From NCBI RefSeq assembly GCF_039839275.1, contig NZ_JBDOQP010000004.1:458242-522241 (forward strand): DNA of 64,000 nt. The letters run 5' to 3'. The notes beneath the pieces were generated by a model. That model saw only the letters and a list, made by a program, of their open reading frames with translations. It did no database searches and had not been told where the DNA came from. Made by a program: the position numbers and the translations under genes. Below are positions 24,429 through 32,953 of the stretch, piece after piece. The DNA comes from Aerobium sp039839275 (lineage in GTDB: Bacteria > Pseudomonadota > Alphaproteobacteria > Rhizobiales > Rhizobiaceae). Position 1 is the stretch's first letter; every line of letters starts with the position of its first letter.

Positions 24429-25175
24429 CTACTGCACTTTGATGTGAATTGGATCGCCATAAAGAGTGATCATTTCGTCGCCAGGCCTTTCCGCCTTGTA
24501 GAGGATTGCGCGGGCCGGTGTTCGTCCGCCGCACTGGCGCGAATAACGTGTACCTATGCCCCCGTCGCTGAGCGTGCCCGTTTCCAGTTCCGGGATAAGT
24601 TCCCGGGCCTGCTCCCATGTCGGAGCCGGTCCGCACTCATTGCCGCGCGCGCCATGGATGATGAGTGCATCACCGACCCGGGCAGTCACGTTCCGTACGT
24701 AATCGGCATCAATGCCTTGGAAGTCGGGGTGGCTCGGATCTTCCATCAGCAATGAAAACGACGCCGCCGCGAAGGCCAGGAGCACGACCAAGGCAGCGGC
24801 GGCTTTGGTGCGGCGGTTGAACGGCGGGCGAAACACGGAAACATCAGGGACCGTATCGGCGGTCTGCTCGTTAGTTCGGCTGCGGGCCTTCGCGTAGAGT
24901 GTATTCCAAACGCGGTGCAGCCGCTCGTCTGTCTCGACACCCAGAACCCCCGATAGAAGAATAAAATTGCGCCGCTGCGGCAGATGGGTTCCCAGCCGCC
25001 AGTTGCCGAGATTCTTCACCGCAGTGTCAAATGCTTGCTGACTGCGATTTCCTGCTGCGGCGCAAAGCGCGTCAGCCAGCCTCATGTTGTCGATGTAGCC
25101 CTTCTCGACGCAAAGGGAATCAAGGAGCTCATGCCAGCCATCGAAATCGTCCCACTGATGACCACTGCTCGTCAT
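24429..25175 (-). CDS. Single-pass membrane protein with an HTH-like N terminus, function unknown
   Basis: A 248-residue protein. Residues ~10-95 (LADALCAAAGNRSQQAFDT then GTHLPQRRNFILLSGVLGV) resemble a phage-repressor-type helix-turn-helix by helix pattern. One hydrophobic segment follows near residues 125-145. The C-terminal ~100 residues would face the periplasm and contain two cysteines (NECGP and RQCGG) and the segment VGDALIIHGARG. The layout of a cytoplasmic DNA-binding-like domain joined to a periplasmic domain suggests a one-component membrane regulator, but this is inference. The start at 25175 is chosen over 25322 because the extra N terminus is basic and low in complexity. Confidence 0.6.
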   Translation of the reverse strand: MTSSGHQWDDFDGWHELLDSLCVEKGYIDNMRLADALCAAAGNRSQQAFDTAVKNLGNWRLGTHLPQRRNFILLSGVLGVETDERLHRVWNTLYAKARSRTNEQTADTVPDVSVFRPPFNRRTKAAAALVVLLAFAAASFSLLMEDPSHPDFQGIDADYVRNVTARVGDALIIHGARGNECGPAPTWEQARELIPELETGTLSDGGIGTRYSRQCGGRTPARAILYKAERPGDEMITLYGDPIHIKVQ

Positions 25176-25348
25176 GATTGCCCGCCTCAAACGTCCCGCT
25201 TCACTCCTACCGATATACCTCGTTGATTTGAATGGGTAATCATTAGGTTTTTTCTGGTCTTTCCGGTTTTTCCTCGATTTTTGGATGATCCTTGTTGCGA
25301 CCTGAACTACCTGCCTCATCAACTCTCAGTAGAAACAAGAGGTATCAC

Positions 25349-25729
25349 ATGAATTCCTGGAAACTCGTCGCAACGGCCGTGGTCTCCCTCGCCTTGTCGG
25401 CGTGCAGCACTTCGAGCGAAAGCAACGTGACGCCCTCTGCGTCCGCGCCTGCAGCTTCCGCACAGGCGGGACGCACCCAGCTCTCGCGCGCCGAGATCGT
25501 CGATACCTATTCCGGAAGGACGCTGCGCGGCGCAGGCCATTCGACAACCTACAACGCCGACGGCACCTGGACCAACAGCGCGGGGCGTTCCGGCCGGTGG
25601 ACGGTAAGCAATAGCGGCGTCCTAAGAATGACCGGCGGCGTGAATATCGGCCTCCAGATCTTCAGCGATGGCGATCGCTACTATCATCGAAACACGTCTT
25701 CCGGGCAGGGCGGCTACTACACGATCTGA
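25349..25729 (+). CDS. Small secreted lipoprotein, function unknown
   Basis: A 126-residue protein with a lipoprotein signal peptide (positive MNSWK start, hydrophobic core, lipobox LSAC at residues ~16-19). The mature part begins with a Ser/Ala-rich linker and then a beta-rich region (IVDTYSGRTLRGAG, TTYNADGTWTNSAG, RYYHRNTSSGQGGYYTI). An AGAGG site precedes the ATG. It is divergent from the membrane-protein gene at 24429-25175. Repeated Tyr/Gly/Asp strands resemble small outer-membrane or matrix-associated lipoproteins, but no family is recognised. Confidence 0.7.
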   Translation: MNSWKLVATAVVSLALSACSTSSESNVTPSASAPAASAQAGRTQLSRAEIVDTYSGRTLRGAGHSTTYNADGTWTNSAGRSGRWTVSNSGVLRMTGGVNIGLQIFSDGDRYYHRNTSSGQGGYYTI

Positions 25730-25901
25730 CCATCCTGTTCGGAGGTAGGGTTCCGGCGTGGCCCCGCCGGAACCCGCACCCTGACTGCGGCAGGTGTTTT
25801 CGCTTTCATTCAGCGATGACTGCCGCCATTCTCCGCCACCAGCTAGAATGAGACGGAGGCCCTCGACGAGGCATCCGTCAGTCCCGGCAGGTGTTGCGGC
25901 G

Positions 25902-26813
25902 ATGAACCTGACTTTTCTGGAAACCTTCATCTGGGTCGCCAAGCTCAAGAGCTTTACGCTGGCTGCCGACCGCATGCACGCAACGCAGGCCGCAGTCTCG
26001 TCCCGCATCGCATCGCTGGAGCGCGAACTTGGCGTCAGGCTGTTCGACCGCGAACCGCGCGAGGTGCGCCTGACGCCGGACGGGCACTTTGCCCTCGAGC
26101 GTGCCGAACGCCTGGTGAAACAGGCGCAGGAATTCGTCAGCGAGATTGCCGGCGAGGAACGCTTGAGGGGCACCGTTCGTATCGGCGTCATCGACACCAT
26201 TTCGCATTCGTGGCTGATCGACCTGATCAAGCGGTCGAAGATGCGCTACCCGCAGATCAACCTCGAACTGACGGCTGATACAAGCCTGCGCCTGACGGAC
26301 GACCTCATAGCCAACGAGCTCGACGTCGCGCTGATGATGGGGCCGTTGCTCCGGCAGGACATCGTCAATGTCGACCTGTGCACCTATTCCTGTCGCTGGG
26401 TCGGGTCGCCGGAACTCGGCCTTCACGGTCGCCCTCTCAACGTCGACGACCTCGCCGGGTTTCCGATCCTTTCCTTTCCCAAGGGCGCGCAGCCTTATGA
26501 AGCGTTGCGCAGCTTCTTTCATCGGCAGCTCGAAGCCGACACCGTGCTTTATGCGACGAACTCCCTCGCGACGATCATACGCATGGCTTGCGACGGTATC
26601 GGCGTCGCTGCCTTGCCCTCCGTGGTGACATGGCGCGAAAGGGGACGCGGCGAACTCGTTGAACTCGACGTGCGCCAGACGTTTCCGCCGCTCAGCTTTC
26701 ACGCCGTCCACGTCAACAGTCCGAACATGATGCTGCCGGCCACCATCGCGGGCCTAGCTCGCGAGGTTGCCCGCGAATTCTGCGAACGCACGGACTCGGC
26801 ACTGGCCTGGTGA
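25902..26813 (+). CDS. LysR-family transcriptional regulator
   Basis: A 303-residue LysR protein. Residues 1-60 hold the winged helix (MNLTFLETFIWVAKLKSFT, THAAVSSRI-type recognition region ATQAAVSSRIASLE and LGVRLFDRE), followed by a two-lobed effector domain. It lies about 100 bp upstream of the nitrilase-type gene in the same direction, so it may control the amidase-RraA-TRAP operon. The ATG at 25902 gives the canonical LysR start. Confidence 0.9.
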   Translation: MNLTFLETFIWVAKLKSFTLAADRMHATQAAVSSRIASLERELGVRLFDREPREVRLTPDGHFALERAERLVKQAQEFVSEIAGEERLRGTVRIGVIDTISHSWLIDLIKRSKMRYPQINLELTADTSLRLTDDLIANELDVALMMGPLLRQDIVNVDLCTYSCRWVGSPELGLHGRPLNVDDLAGFPILSFPKGAQPYEALRSFFHRQLEADTVLYATNSLATIIRMACDGIGVAALPSVVTWRERGRGELVELDVRQTFPPLSFHAVHVNSPNMMLPATIAGLAREVAREFCERTDSALAW

Positions 26814-26913
26814 GCTGCGTATAAGAAAACTTTATGGGAGCCGGCAAAATTTAGTCGTTGGACTCATCTTCCCTTGCGACACAGCATGGCTTCACACGGT
26901 TTTGGAGGATGAC

Positions 26914-27714
26914 GTGAAGATTTCCATCATTCAGATGAATTCGCAGGGCGACAAGGCTGCCAACATCGAGGCGGCCCGTTCGCTGGTTGCAAAGGCTGCC
27001 GCAGACAAGCCGGATCTCATCGTACTTCCCGAATACTGGGCCGTTCTCGGCGACGGTCCCGCCGACTTCCATGCGAGCGCAGAGGAATTCCCCGAGGGTG
27101 ATGCCTACACCGCAATGGTAGAGATGGCGCGCGAGCACGGCGTGACGTTGCATGGCGGCAGCATCGTCGAAAAGGCCGGCAACGAATTTCACAACACCAC
27201 CGTGGTGTTCGGCCCCGATGGAGAGGAAAAGGCGCGCTATCGCAAGATCCATCTCTTCGACGTCGACGTGCCGGGCGGTGTCAGCCACCGCGAGAGCGAG
27301 ACGATTGCACGCGGTTCAGAAGTCGTTACCTACGACGTCAACGGCACGACAGTCGGCTGTGGCATCTGCTACGACATTCGCTTTCCGGAACTGTTCCGCA
27401 AACTGCGTGACAATGGCGCCGACGTCATGGTGCTGCCGGCCGCATTCACGCTGATGACGGGCAAGGATCACTGGGAAGTGCTGGCGCGTGCGCGTGCGAT
27501 CGAAACTGGCAGCCACTTCATCGCGGTCGGCCAAATCGGCACCCATGCCGGTGGCAAGAAGGCCTGCTACGGCCATTCCATGGTGATCGACCCTTGGGGT
27601 CACATCTCCGCGCAGGTCGGCGACCATGTCGGCCACGCCACGGCGGAACTCAACCACGAATACCGCAAGCGCGTCCGCCAGAACGTGCCGGTACAGAACC
27701 ATCACGTCCTTTGA
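26914..27714 (+). CDS. Carbon-nitrogen hydrolase, nitrilase superfamily (Nit/omega-amidase-like)
   Basis: A 266-residue amidase with the full catalytic triad: Glu in VLPEYW, Lys in RYRKIHLFD and Cys in GCGICYDIRFPEL. The RAIETGSHF and GHSMVIDPWG segments match Nit-type (deaminated-glutathione or omega-amidase) enzymes that hydrolyse small carboxamides. A GTG start at 26914 is preferred because GGAGG lies 8 nt upstream and the protein then begins VKISIIQMNS, the family start. The next gene begins 7 bp after its stop, so the two are cotranscribed. Confidence 0.85.
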   Translation: MKISIIQMNSQGDKAANIEAARSLVAKAAADKPDLIVLPEYWAVLGDGPADFHASAEEFPEGDAYTAMVEMAREHGVTLHGGSIVEKAGNEFHNTTVVFGPDGEEKARYRKIHLFDVDVPGGVSHRESETIARGSEVVTYDVNGTTVGCGICYDIRFPELFRKLRDNGADVMVLPAAFTLMTGKDHWEVLARARAIETGSHFIAVGQIGTHAGGKKACYGHSMVIDPWGHISAQVGDHVGHATAELNHEYRKRVRQNVPVQNHHVL

Positions 27715-27721
27715 GGTAGAC

Positions 27722-28399
27722 ATGTTCCAGATCAACCCTCTGCCCGAACAGATTCCGGCGTCAACGATCGCCCGGCTCGAACTGGTGGAGACGGCCACCG
27801 CCGGCCATTTCCTCCATACGCAGTTCGCCGACAATCGCCTGCGCGCCGTGCTGCCGGAAAAGCGCGTCGCCGGCACGGCCGTGACGTTGCGCATCCCTGG
27901 CGCGGACTCGACTCTTCTTCATCACGTGCTTGGCCTGGTCCGTCCTGGTGACTTTCTGGTCATCGATCGCGGCGGCGACACGAAACATGCCTGCTGGGGA
28001 GGCGTGGTCACCAATGCCGCCAAGCTGGCCGGGATTGTCGGTGCCGTGATCGACGGTCCAGCCACCGACTTCAACGAGATTCGCCGCTGCGAGATGCCAA
28101 TCTGGTGCAGCGGTCCTGCGCCGATCACCACAAAGCTGCTGGGGCTCGAGGGCGCCTTCAACGTGCCGGTCTCCGTCGGCGGCCAGGCCGTCGAACCCGG
28201 CGACGCCGTGCTCGCCGACGAAAGCGGCGTCCTGTTCCTCAAGCCTTCGCAGTGCCTGGCGGTTGCAGAGCGCGCCATCGGCATGCAGGAAAGGGAGCTC
28301 ACCGTGCTGGAACGTCTGCGCAATGGCGAGAAGCTGCCGCAGATCACCGGCGCAAGCGACAAGGTGAACGCCGCACTGGCACCGATTGCCGCTGAATAG
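27722..28399 (+). CDS. RraA-family protein (HMG/CHA-aldolase-like)
   Basis: A 225-residue protein of the RraA / 4-hydroxy-4-methyl-2-oxoglutarate aldolase fold, with the glycine-rich core VIDRGGDTKHACWGG, a GAVIDG motif and the VNVPVSVGG-like segment FNVPVSVGGQAVEPGD. In active pyruvate aldolases the residues after DG include an Arg before the metal-binding Asp; here the segment reads DGPATD, so that Arg is missing and aldolase activity is doubtful. GAGGT precedes the ATG. It is coupled to the amidase upstream, and TRAP genes follow after 109 bp. Confidence 0.8.
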   Translation: MFQINPLPEQIPASTIARLELVETATAGHFLHTQFADNRLRAVLPEKRVAGTAVTLRIPGADSTLLHHVLGLVRPGDFLVIDRGGDTKHACWGGVVTNAAKLAGIVGAVIDGPATDFNEIRRCEMPIWCSGPAPITTKLLGLEGAFNVPVSVGGQAVEPGDAVLADESGVLFLKPSQCLAVAERAIGMQERELTVLERLRNGEKLPQITGASDKVNAALAPIAAE

Positions 28400-28508
28400 C
28401 GGAAGACTGCAACCGCAAGGGTCCAGAAAATTCGTCGCAGACCGCAGGTCCGGGACGACAAAAAGAGGCCCGTGAATTCTTGACTGAACACCTGAATGGG
28501 AGCCTGAC

Positions 28509-29501
28509 ATGAACTTGAAAACCACATCCATCCTGGCCGCTGCTGCGCTGGCCCTTTCCAGCTTCGTTTCGGCAGCATCCGCCGAGACCTGGCGCATGGC
28601 ACACAAGATGCCGGCGGATTCCGTCGAAGGCGAGATCTTCCAGGCGGTCGCGGACCGCATCGCCGAGAAGACTGGCGGCGACATCACCGTCGAGGTCTAT
28701 CCGAACGAACAGCTCGGCAAGGATGACGCCATCCTCGAGCAGCTTCAGCTCGGCACCGTCCACATCTATCCGGAAGGCTCGGCCTATCTGCAGAAATGGG
28801 TGCCGGAGATGCAGTTCGTCTCCGCGCCTTTTCTCTTCGACGATCGCGAGCATTGGTCGCGCTTCATGGCGTCCGACCTCGTCACTGGCTGGCATGAGAC
28901 CATCGAAAACGAGCACGGCATCGCGGTCATCGGCGACCCCACCAAGATGGTGCGCGGACCCTACCGGGTGATGGTGGCGACAAAGCCGGTCGAGTCGCTC
29001 GAAGACATGAGTGGCATCCGGCTGCGCCTGCATCCCGATGAACTCGCAGCGGCCGCATGGCGTCATCTCGGTGCCGAGGTTCGCACGCTTGGCTGGACGG
29101 AAGTCTACGAGTCGCTCGGTCGCGGCATCGTCGAATCCGTCAACAGCCCCATCGCGCTCGTCGAGCCGATGCGCTTCTACGAGGTCGCGCCCTACGTGAT
29201 CCGCCATGACGAGTACCCGCAAGGTCTGGCCTTCATGGCCAATGCCGATGCGTGGAACGGCCTCGACGAGGAAACGCGGGCTCAAATCCTCGAAGCGTAT
29301 GACGAGGTGGCAGCCGAGTCCGCCGCCGAGACGGACGCCGTTGCCGACGCCTCGATCGAGCGCATGAAGGCCGAGGGCGTGACCTTCACCCAGATCGACA
29401 CCGCTCCATTCGTCGAGCGGATGGCCGAACTCTATGGCCAGATGAACGACGCCGGCGAACTGCCGGCCGGCTTCCTCGACGCCGTCAACGCGACGCGCTG
29501 A
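28509..29501 (+). CDS. dctP: TRAP transporter substrate-binding protein
   Basis: A 330-residue periplasmic receptor with a signal peptide (cleavage expected after ASA near residue 26) and the DctP fold. Family segments are VEVYPNEQLGKDDAILEQLQLG and SGIRLRLHPDE with the carboxylate-binding Arg. It delivers an organic acid to the DctQM membrane proteins encoded next. The ligand is unknown. Confidence 0.9.
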   Translation: MNLKTTSILAAAALALSSFVSAASAETWRMAHKMPADSVEGEIFQAVADRIAEKTGGDITVEVYPNEQLGKDDAILEQLQLGTVHIYPEGSAYLQKWVPEMQFVSAPFLFDDREHWSRFMASDLVTGWHETIENEHGIAVIGDPTKMVRGPYRVMVATKPVESLEDMSGIRLRLHPDELAAAAWRHLGAEVRTLGWTEVYESLGRGIVESVNSPIALVEPMRFYEVAPYVIRHDEYPQGLAFMANADAWNGLDEETRAQILEAYDEVAAESAAETDAVADASIERMKAEGVTFTQIDTAPFVERMAELYGQMNDAGELPAGFLDAVNATR

Positions 29502-29513
29502 GGCGGGCCGACA

Positions 29514-30032
29514 ATGCTGGACTCGCTGGAGCGAGGACTGGCCGGCTGCGAACGGGTGTTCCTGTTCGCAGCCAATGGCCTGCTCATCACCATGCTGGCG
29601 ATCAACCTCGCCAACATTCTCTCCCGCCTCATCCTTGATACCGGCATCATCTGGGTCTTCCCATGGACCGAGGTTCTGTTCGTCTGGATGATCTTCCTGG
29701 GATTCTTCGTCATCTATCGACGCAACCAGGACATCACCATCGATATCCTCGTGAGGCGGCTTGGCCCGACGACGAGAGCCGTCCTGCAAATCGTCGTCGG
29801 TGTCATCATCGCAAGCCTGATGCTGCTGCTGCTCTATCAGGCGCTAACGCTCGTCCCGCGGCAGGTGGGCCGCATCGACATGGTTGGTCTCCAGCGATAC
29901 TGGCTTTCAATACCGTTCTTCGTTTCATGTACCCTCATCGTGGTGTTGATCGCGCTCGACATCGCAAGGGCGATAGCAATTCTCCGCGGCGTGGAACCGG
30001 CGGTTCGGCCCGGCGCAACGGAGGAGAACTGA
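29514..30032 (+). CDS. dctQ: TRAP transporter small permease
   Basis: A 172-residue protein with four predicted membrane helices, the usual size for DctQ, including FPWTEVLFVWMIFLGFF and RRNQDITIDIL. It lies 12 bp after dctP and 1 bp before dctM and forms the membrane complex with DctM. Confidence 0.9.
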   Translation: MLDSLERGLAGCERVFLFAANGLLITMLAINLANILSRLILDTGIIWVFPWTEVLFVWMIFLGFFVIYRRNQDITIDILVRRLGPTTRAVLQIVVGVIIASLMLLLLYQALTLVPRQVGRIDMVGLQRYWLSIPFFVSCTLIVVLIALDIARAIAILRGVEPAVRPGATEEN

Positions 30033-30033
30033 C

Positions 30034-31323
30034 ATGATCGCGATCGGGTTGTTCACCGCCTTTATCGTCCTGCTCGCCATCCGTGTGCCGATCACAGCCG
30101 CCATCGGCGTTGCCGTCGCGGGAGCGCTCATCACCTCCGGCTTCACAGGTCAGCTCTGGATCCTGCCCATGAAGGTGCTGGAGGGGGTCAGCAATTCGTC
30201 GTTGCTGGCGATCCCGTTCTTCATTTTTGCCGGCAATCTGATGAACTCGGTCGGGATGACCGAACGCATCTTCAACCTTGCCAACGCGCTCGTCGGTCAC
30301 TTCCGTGCCGGCTTGGCCCAGGTGAACGTTCTTGCCTCGGTGCTACTGGCCGGCGGAACCGGGGCTGCGGTCGCCGATATCGCTGGCCTTGGCGCGGTCG
30401 AGATCAAGGCGATGCGCGAAAATGGCTACAAAGCCTCGTTCGCCGGCGCCATTACGGTCGTGTCGTCCATCGTCGCACCCTTCATTCCGCCTTCCGTGCC
30501 GCTCGTGGTGTATGCGTTCCTTTCGAACACGTCGGTCGCACGCATGTTTCTAGCCGGCATCGTGCCTGCATTCCTGATCGCCGGCGCGCTGATGCTGTTC
30601 AACCGCTTTCTCGCCACGCGGCAGGAGTTCCCGCAACAGCCGCGCGCCAGCCTCAAGGAAATCTGGGGCCACGCTATAACGGGTGCGGCAGCGTTGATGG
30701 CGCCGGGCATCATCATGATCGGCATCCTGACGGGCACGACCACCGCGTCTGAAGCGGGTGTGCTCGCCTGCTCCTACATCATCCTGCTCGGTATCATTTT
30801 TCGCAGCATTTCATGGAAGGCGGTCTGGGAAGCAACGACCGAGACCATGCTTATCACCTCGATGATCATGATCATCATCGGCTTCGCAAACTCGATGGGC
30901 TGGCTGCTCGCCATCGAGCAAATCCCTCAGACCCTAGCGGCATCCATACCCGACCTCGTTGAAAGCACGCTCTTCTTCCTCGTCGTTGTCATGGCATCCG
31001 TGCTCATCCTGGGTTGCTTCATTGACGGCGTGACGATCAAGCTGCTGCTCGTGCCCATCCTGCTGCCGCTCGTCGACACGTACGGCATCGACCGCGTGCA
31101 TTTCGGCATCGTACTGCAGATGTCGATCATTCTCGGCATTGTCACGCCGCCACTCGGGATCGGGCTCTACATCGTCTCCCGCATCGCCGCGATACCGGTG
31201 GAAGACGTGGTGCGTTCGGTGATCCCGTATTTCCTGCCGCTGGGTATCGTGTTGTTCCTGCTGGCCGCGATCCCCCAAATCTCCCTGTGGCTGCCGAACC
31301 TGATCATGGGGCCTCAACAGTGA
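30034..31323 (+). CDS. dctM: TRAP transporter large permease
   Basis: A 429-residue multi-spanning ion-coupled transporter subunit. Typical segments are LLAIPFFIFAGNLM, LLAGGTGAAVADIAGLG and FIPPSVPLVVY. It completes the TRAP system and converges on the shikimate-dehydrogenase-like gene 19 bp downstream. Confidence 0.92.
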   Translation: MIAIGLFTAFIVLLAIRVPITAAIGVAVAGALITSGFTGQLWILPMKVLEGVSNSSLLAIPFFIFAGNLMNSVGMTERIFNLANALVGHFRAGLAQVNVLASVLLAGGTGAAVADIAGLGAVEIKAMRENGYKASFAGAITVVSSIVAPFIPPSVPLVVYAFLSNTSVARMFLAGIVPAFLIAGALMLFNRFLATRQEFPQQPRASLKEIWGHAITGAAALMAPGIIMIGILTGTTTASEAGVLACSYIILLGIIFRSISWKAVWEATTETMLITSMIMIIIGFANSMGWLLAIEQIPQTLAASIPDLVESTLFFLVVVMASVLILGCFIDGVTIKLLLVPILLPLVDTYGIDRVHFGIVLQMSIILGIVTPPLGIGLYIVSRIAAIPVEDVVRSVIPYFLPLGIVLFLLAAIPQISLWLPNLIMGPQQ

Positions 31324-31342
31324 GGAGCGCGCATCCTCGGCT

Positions 31343-32152
31343 TCAAACGCCGAGTGTGTCGCGCAGGCGGCGGAACTGGCCAAGCGTCATAGCCTGGCCA
31401 TCCACCGTCCTCAGCCCGAGCGCGGCGGCATCCCGCAGCAGTTGGGTCTCGAGCGGATCGGTAATCGCGTCCGCCACGTAGGCGTCCTTCGGCAGGGTCG
31501 ACAGCAACTCTTTTGGGAACGGAGTGCCCGGCGCATTTGCCATGCCAACCGGTGTCGCATTGATCGCCATGGCATAGTCTTCCAGCGAAGTGGGCATCTC
31601 GCGCTGTACGGTCAAACCGGTTCCGGCCAGCCGGGCGGCCAGCGCCTCGACCTCCCCCTCATCTCTCGACCATAGTGCGACATGGGCTCCGCCCCTTTGG
31701 GCGAATTCGTAGGCGATCGCCGTGCCGGCGGCGCCGGTGCCGGCAAGCACTATCCGGTTTCCTGTTGGATCGAACCCGGCGGACGCCGCACCGTTCCAGA
31801 ATCCGGCGCCGTCGGCCATGTCACCGCTCAGCCTGCCGCCTTGATCGCGACGCACGACATTGACGCTCTCCAACGCCCTGGCGGTTTCAGACGCCTCGTC
31901 CACCAAACCGAGCAGCGCTCTCTTGTGCGGAAGTGTCGAGACGAAGCCGTCACAGTTGGTTGCGTCGCGAACCATGTCGACGAAGCCGGCCAGGGCCGCT
32001 GTGCTGACGTCGAGCGGCACCATGATCCGGTCTTCTCCGCGAGAGGCGAAATACGCGTTGAACAGGTAGGGCGCGCGCGCCTGGGCGATCGGCGTTCCGA
32101 TCATGAATACCACCCGGCTTTGCCCTGTGACCAATCGCTTCGCCGTCGCCAA
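31343..32152 (-). CDS. Shikimate dehydrogenase-family enzyme
   Basis: An AroE-family NADP-dependent dehydrogenase of about 269 residues. The catalytic lysine lies in VSTLPHKRAL, with the substrate-binding NATPVGM region and a GTGAAGTAI cofactor motif. True AroE reduces 3-dehydroshikimate; paralogues in catabolic clusters often act on quinate or other hydroxy acids, which fits the transporter context better. The start is uncertain: a TTG at 32152 has a GGATGG site and gives MATAKRLVTGQ, and leaves an 86-bp divergent promoter. The frame stays open to 32257, overlapping the divergent GntR gene. Confidence 0.72.
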   Translation of the reverse strand: MATAKRLVTGQSRVVFMIGTPIAQARAPYLFNAYFASRGEDRIMVPLDVSTAALAGFVDMVRDATNCDGFVSTLPHKRALLGLVDEASETARALESVNVVRRDQGGRLSGDMADGAGFWNGAASAGFDPTGNRIVLAGTGAAGTAIAYEFAQRGGAHVALWSRDEGEVEALAARLAGTGLTVQREMPTSLEDYAMAINATPVGMANAPGTPFPKELLSTLPKDAYVADAITDPLETQLLRDAAALGLRTVDGQAMTLGQFRRLRDTLGV

Positions 32153-32238
32153 AATTCCATCCCTTCGCTTGACTCTCGCTCTATCCCTCAATAGCAGGCG
32201 AAATATTGAAGATTTTCTGACGCGTTGGAGGAGAGTGC

Positions 32239-32898
32239 GTGTTCGGGAGGAAGACACGGGATTCTGACACGGTCGTGCGGTTGATCGCTTCCCAGGTGCG
32301 TCGCGATATTTCCATTGGCGTGTTGGCCCCGGATGCGAAACTCAAGATTGACGATTTGCGCCAACGTTACGGCGGGTCGGCGCATTCATTTCGCGAGGCC
32401 CTAACCCTCCTCGCCAGTGAAGGGATCGTCGAAGCCAGCGCCCAGCGCGGTTTCCGCGTCGCCTCCGCGACCCAGACCGACCTTGAGGACATCTGCCGCC
32501 TGCGCGCAGAGATCGAGACGCTCGGGCTCGGCTGGTCGATCAAGCATGGCGACCTGCGCTGGGAGGGCGAAGTACTCGCCGCGTTCCACACCTATTCGAA
32601 GCTTTGCGCGCAGACCGCAGGCGACCGTGCGGCATATGCCATCGAGTGGGACGAGGCGGGCCGCTACTTCCATGCGACCTTGGTATCCGCGTGCCGCTCG
32701 CCGAGGCTGATTGAATTCCAGGACCGCCTGTTCACCCAGAGCCGGCGTTTCCGATATGCCGCGCTCGTGGAAGGACGCATCGACCTCACCACGGAAACGG
32801 GCGACCTGAGCGAGGTCGTCCAGGCAACGCTTGCACGCAACGCGGATCGCGCGTGCGAACACCTGTCAATCCAGATTCTCGGCGTTCTGACGCGTTGA
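32239..32898 (+). CDS. GntR-family (FCD) transcriptional regulator
   Basis: A 219-residue regulator with an N-terminal winged helix (residues ~15-80, with IDDLRQRYGGSAHSFREAL and EGIVEASAQRGFRVA) and an all-helical FCD effector domain carrying metal-ligand-type residues (FHATLVSACRSPRL). GTG 32239 follows a GGAGGAGAG site. It is divergent from the AroE-like gene and upstream of an ABC operon, so either may be its target. Confidence 0.85.
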   Translation: MFGRKTRDSDTVVRLIASQVRRDISIGVLAPDAKLKIDDLRQRYGGSAHSFREALTLLASEGIVEASAQRGFRVASATQTDLEDICRLRAEIETLGLGWSIKHGDLRWEGEVLAAFHTYSKLCAQTAGDRAAYAIEWDEAGRYFHATLVSACRSPRLIEFQDRLFTQSRRFRYAALVEGRIDLTTETGDLSEVVQATLARNADRACEHLSIQILGVLTR

Positions 32899-32953
32899 GA
32901 TACGGCTGATGCCGAAACCACCACGAAAACGTACCAATACAGGGAGGAATGAC

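Noticed and set aside
28344..29789. Long minus-strand open frame opposite dctP
   Set aside because: It is the shadow of the TRAP receptor and permease genes, with biased composition and no initiation signal.
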